NCBI GenBank assembly: GCA_028564705.1
Contig: JAPXFQ010001299.1
Coordinates: 207,501-271,500, forward strand
Length of the DNA: 64,000 nt
Source of the DNA: Apricaphanius iberus
Taxonomy: Eukaryota > Chordata > Actinopteri > Cyprinodontiformes > Aphaniidae
Direction of reading: 5' to 3'
This document shows, piece after piece, positions 37,729 through 45,870 of this stretch. The translations under genes and the position numbers were made by a program. The number at the start of each line of letters is the position of its first letter. Position 1 is the first letter of the stretch. The notes below the pieces were generated by a model. It was not told where the DNA came from. It did no database searches and worked only from the letters and a program-made list of their open reading frames with translations.

Positions 37729-38149
37729 TCATATTTAACAGAACCAAGACAGAATTAGCTTTATCAGACAACTATAGTTTTAAAAAAAAGCACAGCTCAG
37801 CAGGCTGTTTTTGTTTGTTAATGTGGGTAGGGGCAGGGCTGTGCACTAGATTTTTTTCTTTTTTTTCTTTCATTTTTTCTTTTTCACTATTATCTTTCTC
37901 ACATTTGTACCACCAAATCTCTTTATCACCTTTTTTCCTTTTTCTCTCTCACACACACACAGACTTTTATCATGGCATATTCATGTTTTTCCATCATACT
38001 TTCATTCTGTACACACCTGTATGGTGCATTATTTACCCGCTTTATCTCTGCTTCTGGTTTTTTTCAATCTGGCAACCCCATGGACAAACCAAAATTACAC
38101 CTATATTCATCCTTGGCGATAGTACATATCTAAGGTTTATCTTAGCTCT
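37729..38149 (+). other. ORF1-ORF2 spacer of the L1
   Basis: A 421-bp T-rich spacer with pyrimidine tracts (37850-37950) and a short (CA)n. Other frames remain open through part of it (37716-38153), but these lack motifs. ORF2 is presumably made by an unconventional initiation, as in other L1s; no sequence signal for this was identified. Confidence 0.5.
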
Positions 38150-41100
38150 ATGAATCCTGTAAAATTTATAACATGGAATATTCGCGGCGCTAGCTGCAGA
38201 GATAAAACCATTAAGATTTTCAACCATCTTACAAGACTGAAGGCAGATGTCGTCTTACTACAGGAGACTCATAAATCAAGTTCAACAGCTAATGATTTAA
38301 AAACACCAGAGTATCCTAATATATTTTCTTCATGCTATAACTCTAGACAACGAGGAGTAGCAATATTAATAAATAGAAATACTAATTTTAAAGTAATAGA
38401 CACAGCTACAGATCCAGAAGGTAGATTTATAATATTAAAACTATTTATAAATAACCAAAAGTTATGTATAGTTAGTATATATGGTCCAAATGTTGACGAC
38501 CCCTCATTCTTTCATACTTTCTTCTCGGTTCTGGCTAATCACATGGATTGCTCACTTGTTCTTGGGGGAGATTTCAACTTTGGACTAAATGAAGAAATAG
38601 ACAGGCTCAGTACAGCAGGGACTCAGCGCAGATGGCAATCCATAGATATAGTTAAACAGTACATGAGCGATTATGGACTCTGCGATGCATGGCGATCGCT
38701 TCATCCCAACGACAGAAAATACACTTTTTACTCAAACGTACATCATTCTTATTCTAGATTGGACTATTTGTTAGTCAGCAGCTCACTGTTGAATGACATT
38801 TCAGACACTGAGATACATCCTATAGTGATCAGCGATCACGCTCCTGTTTCTTTAAATTTAGCAAATAAAATTGCAACCCTTCAATATAAAAATTGGAGAT
38901 TTAATACATCATTACTTAAGGATAAAGAATTTATTAAATATATTGAAAAAGAATGGGCTTCATACATGGAATTTAATGATCTCCCTGGTATGTCGCCATC
39001 CACTCTATGGGAAGCAGGGAAAGCTGTGATTAGAGGTAAAATAATTTCATTCTCATCAAATAAAAAGAGAACAGAAAATAAACATGTTCAGGAATTAGAA
39101 GAAACTATTAAATCATTAGAACCTTCCCTGGATAAAGAGAGCTTAAGTAAAATAAGGAAAGCAAAATTAGAGTTAAATGAAATTATTAATAAAAGGACGC
39201 AGTTCTTAATCCAAAGACTTAGAATAGAAAACTTTGAACATAGTAATAAATCAGGTAGCTTCTTAGCTAATCAGTTAAAAATAAATAAAGAAAAAACAAC
39301 TATATCTGCAATCAAAGACAAAACTGGGAATATAATATATGACCCTGAAAAAATAAACAACACTTTCAAAGAATTTTATGAGACGTTATACACACCAGAG
39401 ATAAACCCTTCAAATAATGATATTGTACAATTTCTGGATAAAATAACTCTTCCTAAACTTTCAGACAGTCAAGCAAAGGCCCTGGATTCACCGCTAACAG
39501 TGTCTGAACTCCAGGAGGCCCTCCAATCTATGCCTAATAATAAAGCTCCAGGTCCAGATGGATTTCCAGCAGAGTTCTATAAAGAATTCTGGAATATTCT
39601 GGCACCAACATTTTACAAAATGTTACAGGAAACAAAGGAAAATGGTCGAATACCACCAAACATGAATTCTGCCTACATCAATCTTCTATTAAAACCAGGA
39701 AAAGACCCTATGTCTCCTACCAGTTATCGTCCGATTTCTCTTATCAATGTGGATCTGAAAATAATTTGCAAAGCTCTTGCAAGAAGGATAGAGAAAATAA
39801 CACCTCTAATAATCCACCCGGATCAAACAGGTTTTATAAAAGGTAGGCTCTCTTCCACAAATTCACGTAGATTAATAGATTTAATAGATTATTCCCACTG
39901 TAAAAACGTCCAAACCAATATATTATCTTTAGATGCAGAAAAAGCATTTGATAGAGTTAACTGGAAATTTTTATTTGCAGCCTTAAATAAATTCGGATTC
40001 AGTAATTCTTTTGTAAACTGGTTAAAAATATTATACAGCTCACCAACAGCATGTATTAGGACCAATAATCAAACATCATCAAGGTTCTTTCTTCAGAGAG
40101 GTACCAGGCAGGGATGTCCACTTTCTCCCTCCCTCTTTGCTATTTTTATTGAACCATTAGCAGCAGCAATCAGGCAAAATAATAATGTTAAAGGTATACA
40201 ATGCAACAAAATAGAACATAAAATCAGTTTATACGCAGATGATGTACTACTTTTTCTACAGCATTCACAAACTTCCTTGTATCAGGTAATTGAGTTAATA
40301 AAATCTTACTCAAGAGTTTCAGACTATTCCATAAATTGGTTAAAATCTACAGTCCTTCCTATCAACTGTTCTTACCAGAGTCCTGTTGCTTTACAGCTCC
40401 GGTCCGGAAATATTACATATCTAGGTATCCATATCTCACCAAGACTGGCAGACTTATCTAAGCTAAACTACGTCCCACTTTTAAAAAAAGTGGAAGATGA
40501 TCTGGCAAGATGGAAATCCCTTCCAATATCACTTATTGGAAGGGTAGCTACAATAAAAATGATGGTTTTGCCTAGAATCAATTATTTATTCTCAATGATC
40601 CCAAGCAAACCATCACCTGATTGGTTTAGATCTCTGGACTCTTCTGTTTCTAAATTCCTTTGGAAAGATAAACCCCCACGTATCAGCTTAAAAACACTAC
40701 AGAAGTCCAAAGATAAAGGAGGTCTAGACCTACCAAACTTTCGTCATTATTTCTTAGCCAACAGACTCCAATACACATCAAGATGGGTAAAACACAGTTA
40801 TATCGATGAGTGCTGGGTAGATGTAGAACAGACACTATGCAATAAGATAAAACTTTCAGATCTACCTTTTGTTAGCTCAAATATAAAACAAAATGAATGT
40901 TTCAAAAGTATAAATATCAGCTCCTCTCTGACAGCTTGGTGGGAATTTCTTAAAATGACAAAGACCTCACTAGTCCCATGCAGGCGTACACCCATCTGGA
41001 ATAACCCGGATATCTTACAAAAAAAATGCATGATTAACTTTCCAGGCTGGAGTTGTAAAGGAATTGAATACCTGGAGCATATATTTGATGGAACAGACTT

Positions 41101-41875
41101 TATCCCCTTTAATACATTGGTTACACAATTCGGAATTAACAAGAATAAATTCTTAGAATACCAACAAATTAAATCAATTATAAAAAATAAATTTAGGCTC
41201 AATACAGTTGATTTACAAATTCCAGGAAAAGTTTTAGACTTCCTTAATCTTAACCCTCCCAAACTGCTATCTAAAATATACAAAACATTAAATAGAATAG
41301 ATGAATCAATAGGCCTTCCTATTTCAAAATGGGAGATGGACTTGTCCATCTCAATAGACCAAAACCTCTGGTCTCAAATTTCATTAAGAACCTTCAAATT
41401 TCTTAAGAATCCTAATCTACGATTAATACAATATAAAATCCTTCATAGAGTGCATTATACAGGGCAACGGATGTTCAAGATGGGTTATACGCCGTCTGAT
41501 ACCTGTTTACAATGTACAAGCAATCTACCAGACAATTATATTCATGCTCTTTGGTTCTGCCCACCTGTTAAGAAATATTGGTACCAGATATGTGAAGATC
41601 TATCAAAGTGTCTGAAATGTAATATCACACCTGCTCCCAGAGTTTGCTTGCTGGGAAATATAGATGAAGTTACCATGGATACAAAGTCTATGCAATTATT
41701 TTACATCGCCTTATGCATCGCTAAGAAAAATATCCTCTTGAACTGGAAAAATAAAAATACTCTGAATATTAATCAATATAGAGATCTCCTTCTGGATTAC
41801 ATTGGTTTAGAAACGGCATCTGCCTCCACATCTGATCAATCTTTCTGGTCACCCTTGATCAGTTCCATCACCTAG
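38150..41875 (+). CDS. L1 ORF2 protein: APE endonuclease and reverse transcriptase
   Basis: 1241 residues, no break. It would nick target DNA and reverse-transcribe the element RNA from that nick in the nucleus. Endonuclease landmarks: TWN (N10), LLQETH (E39), IYGPN (Y111), GGDFN (D141, N143), SRLDYLL (D205) and SDH (D229, H230), all present. RT landmarks: KAPGPDGFP (465-473), SYRPISLIN, DQTGFIKGR (558-566), SLDAEKAFDRV (593-603), GTRQGCPLSP (651-660) and YADD (695-698). A C-terminal C-x2-C-x9-H-x4-C knuckle lies at 1119-1137. Length fits L1-group ORF2 proteins. The ATG at 38150 is six codons before the FITWN block, so the start is well supported. Base use is AT-rich, unlike the following UTR. 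Confidence 0.93.
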   Translation: MNPVKFITWNIRGASCRDKTIKIFNHLTRLKADVVLLQETHKSSSTANDLKTPEYPNIFSSCYNSRQRGVAILINRNTNFKVIDTATDPEGRFIILKLFINNQKLCIVSIYGPNVDDPSFFHTFFSVLANHMDCSLVLGGDFNFGLNEEIDRLSTAGTQRRWQSIDIVKQYMSDYGLCDAWRSLHPNDRKYTFYSNVHHSYSRLDYLLVSSSLLNDISDTEIHPIVISDHAPVSLNLANKIATLQYKNWRFNTSLLKDKEFIKYIEKEWASYMEFNDLPGMSPSTLWEAGKAVIRGKIISFSSNKKRTENKHVQELEETIKSLEPSLDKESLSKIRKAKLELNEIINKRTQFLIQRLRIENFEHSNKSGSFLANQLKINKEKTTISAIKDKTGNIIYDPEKINNTFKEFYETLYTPEINPSNNDIVQFLDKITLPKLSDSQAKALDSPLTVSELQEALQSMPNNKAPGPDGFPAEFYKEFWNILAPTFYKMLQETKENGRIPPNMNSAYINLLLKPGKDPMSPTSYRPISLINVDLKIICKALARRIEKITPLIIHPDQTGFIKGRLSSTNSRRLIDLIDYSHCKNVQTNILSLDAEKAFDRVNWKFLFAALNKFGFSNSFVNWLKILYSSPTACIRTNNQTSSRFFLQRGTRQGCPLSPSLFAIFIEPLAAAIRQNNNVKGIQCNKIEHKISLYADDVLLFLQHSQTSLYQVIELIKSYSRVSDYSINWLKSTVLPINCSYQSPVALQLRSGNITYLGIHISPRLADLSKLNYVPLLKKVEDDLARWKSLPISLIGRVATIKMMVLPRINYLFSMIPSKPSPDWFRSLDSSVSKFLWKDKPPRISLKTLQKSKDKGGLDLPNFRHYFLANRLQYTSRWVKHSYIDECWVDVEQTLCNKIKLSDLPFVSSNIKQNECFKSINISSSLTAWWEFLKMTKTSLVPCRRTPIWNNPDILQKKCMINFPGWSCKGIEYLEHIFDGTDFIPFNTLVTQFGINKNKFLEYQQIKSIIKNKFRLNTVDLQIPGKVLDFLNLNPPKLLSKIYKTLNRIDESIGLPISKWEMDLSISIDQNLWSQISLRTFKFLKNPNLRLIQYKILHRVHYTGQRMFKMGYTPSDTCLQCTSNLPDNYIHALWFCPPVKKYWYQICEDLSKCLKCNITPAPRVCLLGNIDEVTMDTKSMQLFYIALCIAKKNILLNWKNKNTLNINQYRDLLLDYIGLETASASTSDQSFWSPLISSIT

Positions 41876-42403
41876 TGGGGTCGGGCCCTTGATTCCGTTC
41901 TGTGGGACACGGTTGCCGATGTGGAGCTTAAGGGTTGGTGACCCACTCAACCTGGGTGTCTAGTGACATGTGTTTTGTTAGCAGTGTGAATGTTGGGGAG
42001 GATTTAGGTATGCCCCTGGCATGGGGGCTGGTGGATTGCCGGGGCCCCCATGGGGCTCGGCGGTACCGCTGCCGTGGGCCCCGACTGGACGTGCTGGGGC
42101 CTCCCACCCCTGGTGGATCGGGCCGAACGGGGGTGCCTATTGGAGTCAGCAGGGGAGCTGGCTCCCTGGGGTTGGCAATGGTCACCCCAGTTATTTTCTC
42201 CCCATCCCCATGCCTCTGTCCACCTGCTCCTTCATTCTACCATTCACAAGGCCTTGGGACGTGGGCACGTCACTGGGGTGCGGGATGGAGCTTCCGTCTT
42301 CGCTACCCGGTGGCGGCCTGGGTCCCGATTTTATTGAGCAATTTAGACACTACACTTGCAACATTTACAGGGAACGCACATGTAGGGACCTGGCGGTGTG
42401 GCG

Positions 42404-42444
42404 CCACAGGCGAGGCCCCCCCGTTGAGGGGGCCTCGCCTGTGG
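42404..42444 (+). other. Perfect 17-bp hairpin in L1 3' UTR
   Basis: ccacaggcgaggccccc, a 7-nt loop (ccgttga), then the exact complement. Very GC-rich and strong. The truncated copy has the right arm (12877-12893) but different sequence in place of the left arm, so the hairpin is specific to this copy or subfamily. Confidence 0.8.
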
Positions 42445-42481
42445 TGCCGGCACCCACTGGTTAAACGCATCTAGACACTGA

Positions 42482-42504
42482 GGGCCCGGGGGGGGAGATG
42501 GGGG
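42482..42504 (+). other. G-rich tract, possible G-quadruplex, in L1 3' UTR
   Basis: Counterpart of 12928-12950; runs of 3, 8 and 5 G. Confidence 0.4.
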
Positions 42505-44322
42505 TACCCGGCAGTATTCCCATGTCCCCCCCCCTCTGTTTTAAGTGCACATTAGAACAACACGCAACAACACCACATTGAGCTGGGGGAGAGAGGCTGG
42601 GGGGTCTTTCCACACCCCTGTTCGTTGGACCATCAGGGGTCGGAGCCCGGATAGAACATCACGCCGTCTGGTCGGGGTCCTGGGCTGGTGGGCTGCTCTT
42701 GCCGGTGTGGGGCCTTGGCGGTCTACTTGTCCCCGTCCTGGTGGGCAAAGGGGTCTGTCTCCTGGGTGCAGGGGCAGGGTTCTCTACTGGGGTGTCTGTC
42801 CCTGGGCCTGGGAGTATGGAGTATAGTGTACGTATGGGGGGTATGAATGAGGGTATAGCGTCCTTTTTTCGTATGTCCTGTATTTGTAAGAATGTGTACA
42901 CAAGAAAGGGAGGGTACGTATGAGTGTCTCTGTCTGTCTATGTCTACCTGTCAGGTTGGGTGTTTGGCTGCTCTCTGGCCTGATGCATCTTCTTCCCTCC
43001 CCGTCACTCCCCGTCGGTGATGGTTGCTCCTGCCCGCTGGTTGATGATGACTCTCGATGCCTGGGGCTGGGGGTCCCGGTTGCGGCCCGGCTCGGTCCTG
43101 GTGCATGTCGGGCGGGTCCTGGGTGGTCCGGTGTGTCGGGCGGCCGCTGTTTCGGGCCGATGTCCTCCTTGGATTGACTGGGGCACCTCTTATGGGGGTG
43201 CCGGGTTTGTAGAATAGGTTGGTGCCGTCCGGTGGATCGGTGGGGACCGTGCCTGGCGCCCAGTCCTCCTGCCGGTTCCAGGACTTCAGCTGGCTGGTCT
43301 GTTCGCCTGGTGGGGCTGTCCGGCATTGGCTGGGCCCCTGATCTTGGCGCCCCACGTGGGGCGGGATCTGGACCCTGGAGCTGGAAGATCTGGATGTCCA
43401 GGTGCCGGCTGGGCGCGGCCTGGGGAGGGCGTACATCCGCTGTGGCTCCCTGGCGTGTGGATGTGTGGAGGCGGGCCGGGTTGTTGGCGGTGGGTACTGG
43501 TCCGGGGTGGCGGCGGCGTGTGTTGTCCGTCGGTTGGCTGCGGGTCCTCCTTGCCTGCGGCGGCGGCGGGGGACCCTTGTCGGCTGGTCCCTGGTTGGGG
43601 CCCCGCTGGGGGGTGGGGTGCCCCTGGTCCCCGTGGCCTCCGGTTCCTGGTCCGGGCCCGCCCTGGCGTAGCCGGTTACCGGCGGAGCCCGTGGGCTCGT
43701 CACTGCGATCTCTCGGGCCCCAGCATCGCGGCTGGTGGGTGCTCCCCTGGGGCTTCCATCTGTTCCCCTCTTGGCGGGTGATCGACCCTGCGCTGATCCG
43801 CCTGTGGACTCTGTACTCTGTGGGACGCTGGATGCATACATCTCTTGCCTCCTCCATGTCTGTGCCGATTCCTGTAGGACGGATTGACGGTTCCTTACAC
43901 CAGCTATCAATCACTTGCATGGGGAAACCTTATTCCGACCTGCATGCTCGCACACACATAGGTGTGGGGACATAGGTGAGGACGGACATATCTTAAGCTG
44001 AGGTTATCATCATTAGTTAGTTGTTCACAGGAGCTTACCAGAAACATTTGTATTATGTTCATTAATCAATGCTTGTGTGTAGTGAATGTGTAATTCTTTG
44101 TTTATTCTACCAGATCCGAACTATTGGTTTGGTTCTGTACACTTTGTTGTTTTTGTTTTGTATTACTGTTTCTCTGCCGTCCGGCAGAGGTGGAGGACTG
44201 GGATGTTTTCTTGTGTTCTTTATTTGCCTCCCTGTCTTGTGTCATCGGTTCGCCCCTCTGTTGGTCCGGTTTCTTTTCTTCACCTTCTTCCTTTCTCCCT
44301 TCTTGTCTCAGTTTAATGTCCA

Positions 44323-44330
44323 TGACGTCA
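44323..44330 (+). promoter_or_regulatory. CRE-type palindrome in L1 3' UTR
   Basis: TGACGTCA, conserved in the truncated copy at 14757-14764. Confidence 0.3.
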
Positions 44331-44355
44331 GGAAATTGAACCCACAGTAATCACT

Positions 44356-44361
44356 AATAAA
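44356..44361 (+). promoter_or_regulatory. AATAAA hexamer in L1 tail
   Basis: Conserved with 14790-14795. The element continues for 138 bp beyond it. Confidence 0.4.
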
Positions 44362-44393
44362 GATTTTTCATACATATACATCAAGTGGCGTAC

Positions 44394-44408
44394 TACAGCG
44401 AAGCTGTA
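44394..44408 (+). other. L1 tail hairpin 1
   Basis: A perfect 6-bp stem with GAA loop, identical in the truncated copy. Confidence 0.6.
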
Positions 44409-44450
44409 ATACTCTGCTTGGGAAAGTAAAACTGTTGGGCTTGTACTTGG

Positions 44451-44473
44451 TACTCAGACACCAATTCTGAGTA
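44451..44473 (+). other. L1 tail hairpin 2
   Basis: A perfect 8-bp stem (TACTCAGA/TCTGAGTA) with loop caccaat, 26 bp from the 3' end; identical in the truncated copy. Confidence 0.65.
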
Positions 44474-44499
44474 GCATACTGCTAGACAGGACACGTTAA

Positions 44500-44514
44500 A
44501 AGATTAACACAGCT
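44500..44514 (+). repeat. Target site duplication, right copy, of the full-length L1
   Basis: Exact match to 36733-36747; bases outside both copies differ. Confidence 0.92.
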
Positions 44515-44671
44515 CAGAAAGGCTAACTCTATTTCTCTATAATAACCTTAGTACTTCTGAGAGATTTTGATTTGTTAGGTGGAGAGATAAAATAAATGTA
44601 AATCCTCACCACATAGCCATGATTTAAAGATATTATACAATTTTTAAACACTATTTAAATAATAATTAGGA

Positions 44672-45420
44672 TTAAGCCTGTGAATATTCTCATTCATCCA
44701 GGTCATGGTTATCTCAAGGAAATTTCAATCAAACGCAACTGGACTTGGTAATTTGTCTTGGAAGACGTTTCACCTCTTATCCAAGAGGCTTCATCAGTTC
44801 ATGCTCGCTGCTGACCAGGCTGGGACTGGTCCAACTAACTGGTGTGGAGACTCAGCTATTTAACCTCTTGAACAAGAATCATTATGTCATTGGATCCTTT
44901 GTGCTCCATGTCTTAACGACGGTCGTTGGCGTGCCGCCTATTGGTGGAGGTTAGGTTTCGGCTTCATTAGTGCCCTATTGTGTTATAACGACAGTCGTTG
45001 GAGTCACAGTTGTTTCTGTTATTAGAGGCTAATTTGTTTGAGTCTTCTAGGGAGGGATGAAAGGGCAGCATTGTAAATTGGAGATAGGTGATGTCTCAGG
45101 CCTCCTCCTCTGTTTAGCGATGGTTTCTCTACTTTTACATAGATGGCTTCTTTTACTCCTCTTTCAAACCATCTGTCCTCTCTGTCTAATATCTGGACAT
45201 TGCTGTCCTCAAAGGAGTGAGCTTTCTCCTTGAGATGTAAATGAACAGCAGAGTCCATGCCTGAGGAGTTAGCTCTCCTGTGTTGGGTCATGCGTTTGTA
45301 CAGTGGTTGTTTGGTTTCACCAATGTAGAGGTCCTTGCATTCTTCATTGCATTGGATTGCAACCTGGTGTATGCCTGGATTTACAGGGAATTGTGGCTCA
45401 TCTGGCATTCCATACTTGCT
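44672..45420 (-). mobile_element. Penelope-like element, 3' fragment
   Basis: A minus-strand fragment: the GIY-YIG C-terminus at 45408-45022 followed by a 3' UTR of about 350 bp. The UTR holds the phrase gaggtgaaacgtcttccaag (minus strand, near 44770), which I know as part of a very common fish repeat tail. No reverse transcriptase is visible upstream to 45550, so the copy is 5'-truncated. It starts about 160 bp after the L1. Confidence 0.7.
45022..45408 (-). pseudogene. GIY-YIG endonuclease domain of a Penelope-like element
   Basis: 128 residues are open. The block CNEECKDLYIGETKQPLYKR contains the YIG half of the GIY-YIG signature with its conserved following Thr/Arg region. LDREDRWFERGVKEAIYVK, then KPSLNRGGGLRHHLSPIYN, are typical of Penelope-like elements, where this domain cuts target DNA. 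The GIY half is altered: the reading is GIHQVAIQC rather than GIVY-like, so the fragment is probably inactive. The RT that should precede it is missing. The assignment is from motifs only. Confidence 0.75.
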
Positions 45421-45654
45421 ACTGTAGTGTCTGCTCCTTAGTCAGCATGTTTCTTCATCATCTTCCATCCAAAGTCTCTATATTTACCAAATGTAACTAA
45501 ATTTATTGGATTATGGAGTACAGTAGTCCATTTCCATTACCACATTGGACTTTAACCCAGCACAGGAAGATGGTAGCTGCCGCTCTGCTAGTGTGTTCAA
45601 TTCTAACATCAAGTACCTCTAAATTACTGAACTTTTCAACCTAATGAAAAACAA

Positions 45655-45870
45655 TGACTTAGCTACAACCCCCGCTTTACACTGGATGTGTCTGCGGTGC
45701 ATTCCGGCAGCGGCGCAGGTTTGTCCTGACCTCCACGGTGTGTCAACCGAATGCGTTTCATACAAGGAATTGCTGCGGGGTGGTCCACAGAGATGGAGGC
45801 AAAATCTGCAGGTTCCAAGCACCCGCCCCAACCCCACCATCCCTGAAACAAAGGGAACTGGAGAGCTGCA
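45655..45870 (+). repeat. GC-rich dispersed repeat fragment
   Basis: CpG-containing sequence (gcggtgcattccggcagcgg, accgaatgcgtttcatacaa) stands out from AT-rich flanks and resembles a non-autonomous DNA repeat in other fish. Open frames on both strands (80 and 81 codons) are shadows of low stop density. No ends found. Confidence 0.35.

Larger units (their letters stand above)
36748..44499 (+). mobile_element. Full-length L1-clade LINE with both ORFs open
   Basis: A 7.75-kb insertion bounded by a perfect 15-bp duplication. Order: about 195-bp 5' UTR, ORF1 (36943-37728), 421-bp spacer, ORF2 (38150-41875), 2.6-kb GC-rich 3' UTR. The clade is judged from ORF2 (SLDAEKAFDRV, GTRQGCPLSP, YADD, C-terminal Cys/His knuckle) and the ORF1 layout, which fit the L1/Tx1 group. 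The 3' end lacks a poly(A) run, ending cacgttaa just before the duplication. Intact frames and a perfect duplication point to a young and possibly active copy. A second, truncated copy lies at 12017-14945. Confidence 0.92.
41876..44499 (+). other. GC-rich 3' UTR of the L1
   Basis: Base composition changes sharply near 41940 from AT-rich ORF2 to a GC-rich stretch of about 2.1 kb that returns to AT-rich after about 43970. It is nearly collinear with 12355-14930. Frames on both strands stay open for long distances (378 codons on the minus strand, 42784-43920), giving Pro/Arg/Gly-rich readings; these are broken differently in the other copy and are not called genes. Contents include a G-rich tract, a 17-bp hairpin, a CRE palindrome, AATAAA and two tail hairpins. 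Confidence 0.85.

Noticed and set aside
37716..38153. Plus-strand frame of 145 codons between L1 ORF1 and ORF2
   Set aside because: Phe/Ser-rich reading of a pyrimidine-rich spacer, without a motif.
42784..43920. Minus-strand frame of 378 codons, Pro/Arg-rich
   Set aside because: Antisense to the L1 GC-rich 3' UTR; the equivalent region of the other copy is split into different frames, and several frames on both strands are open at once.
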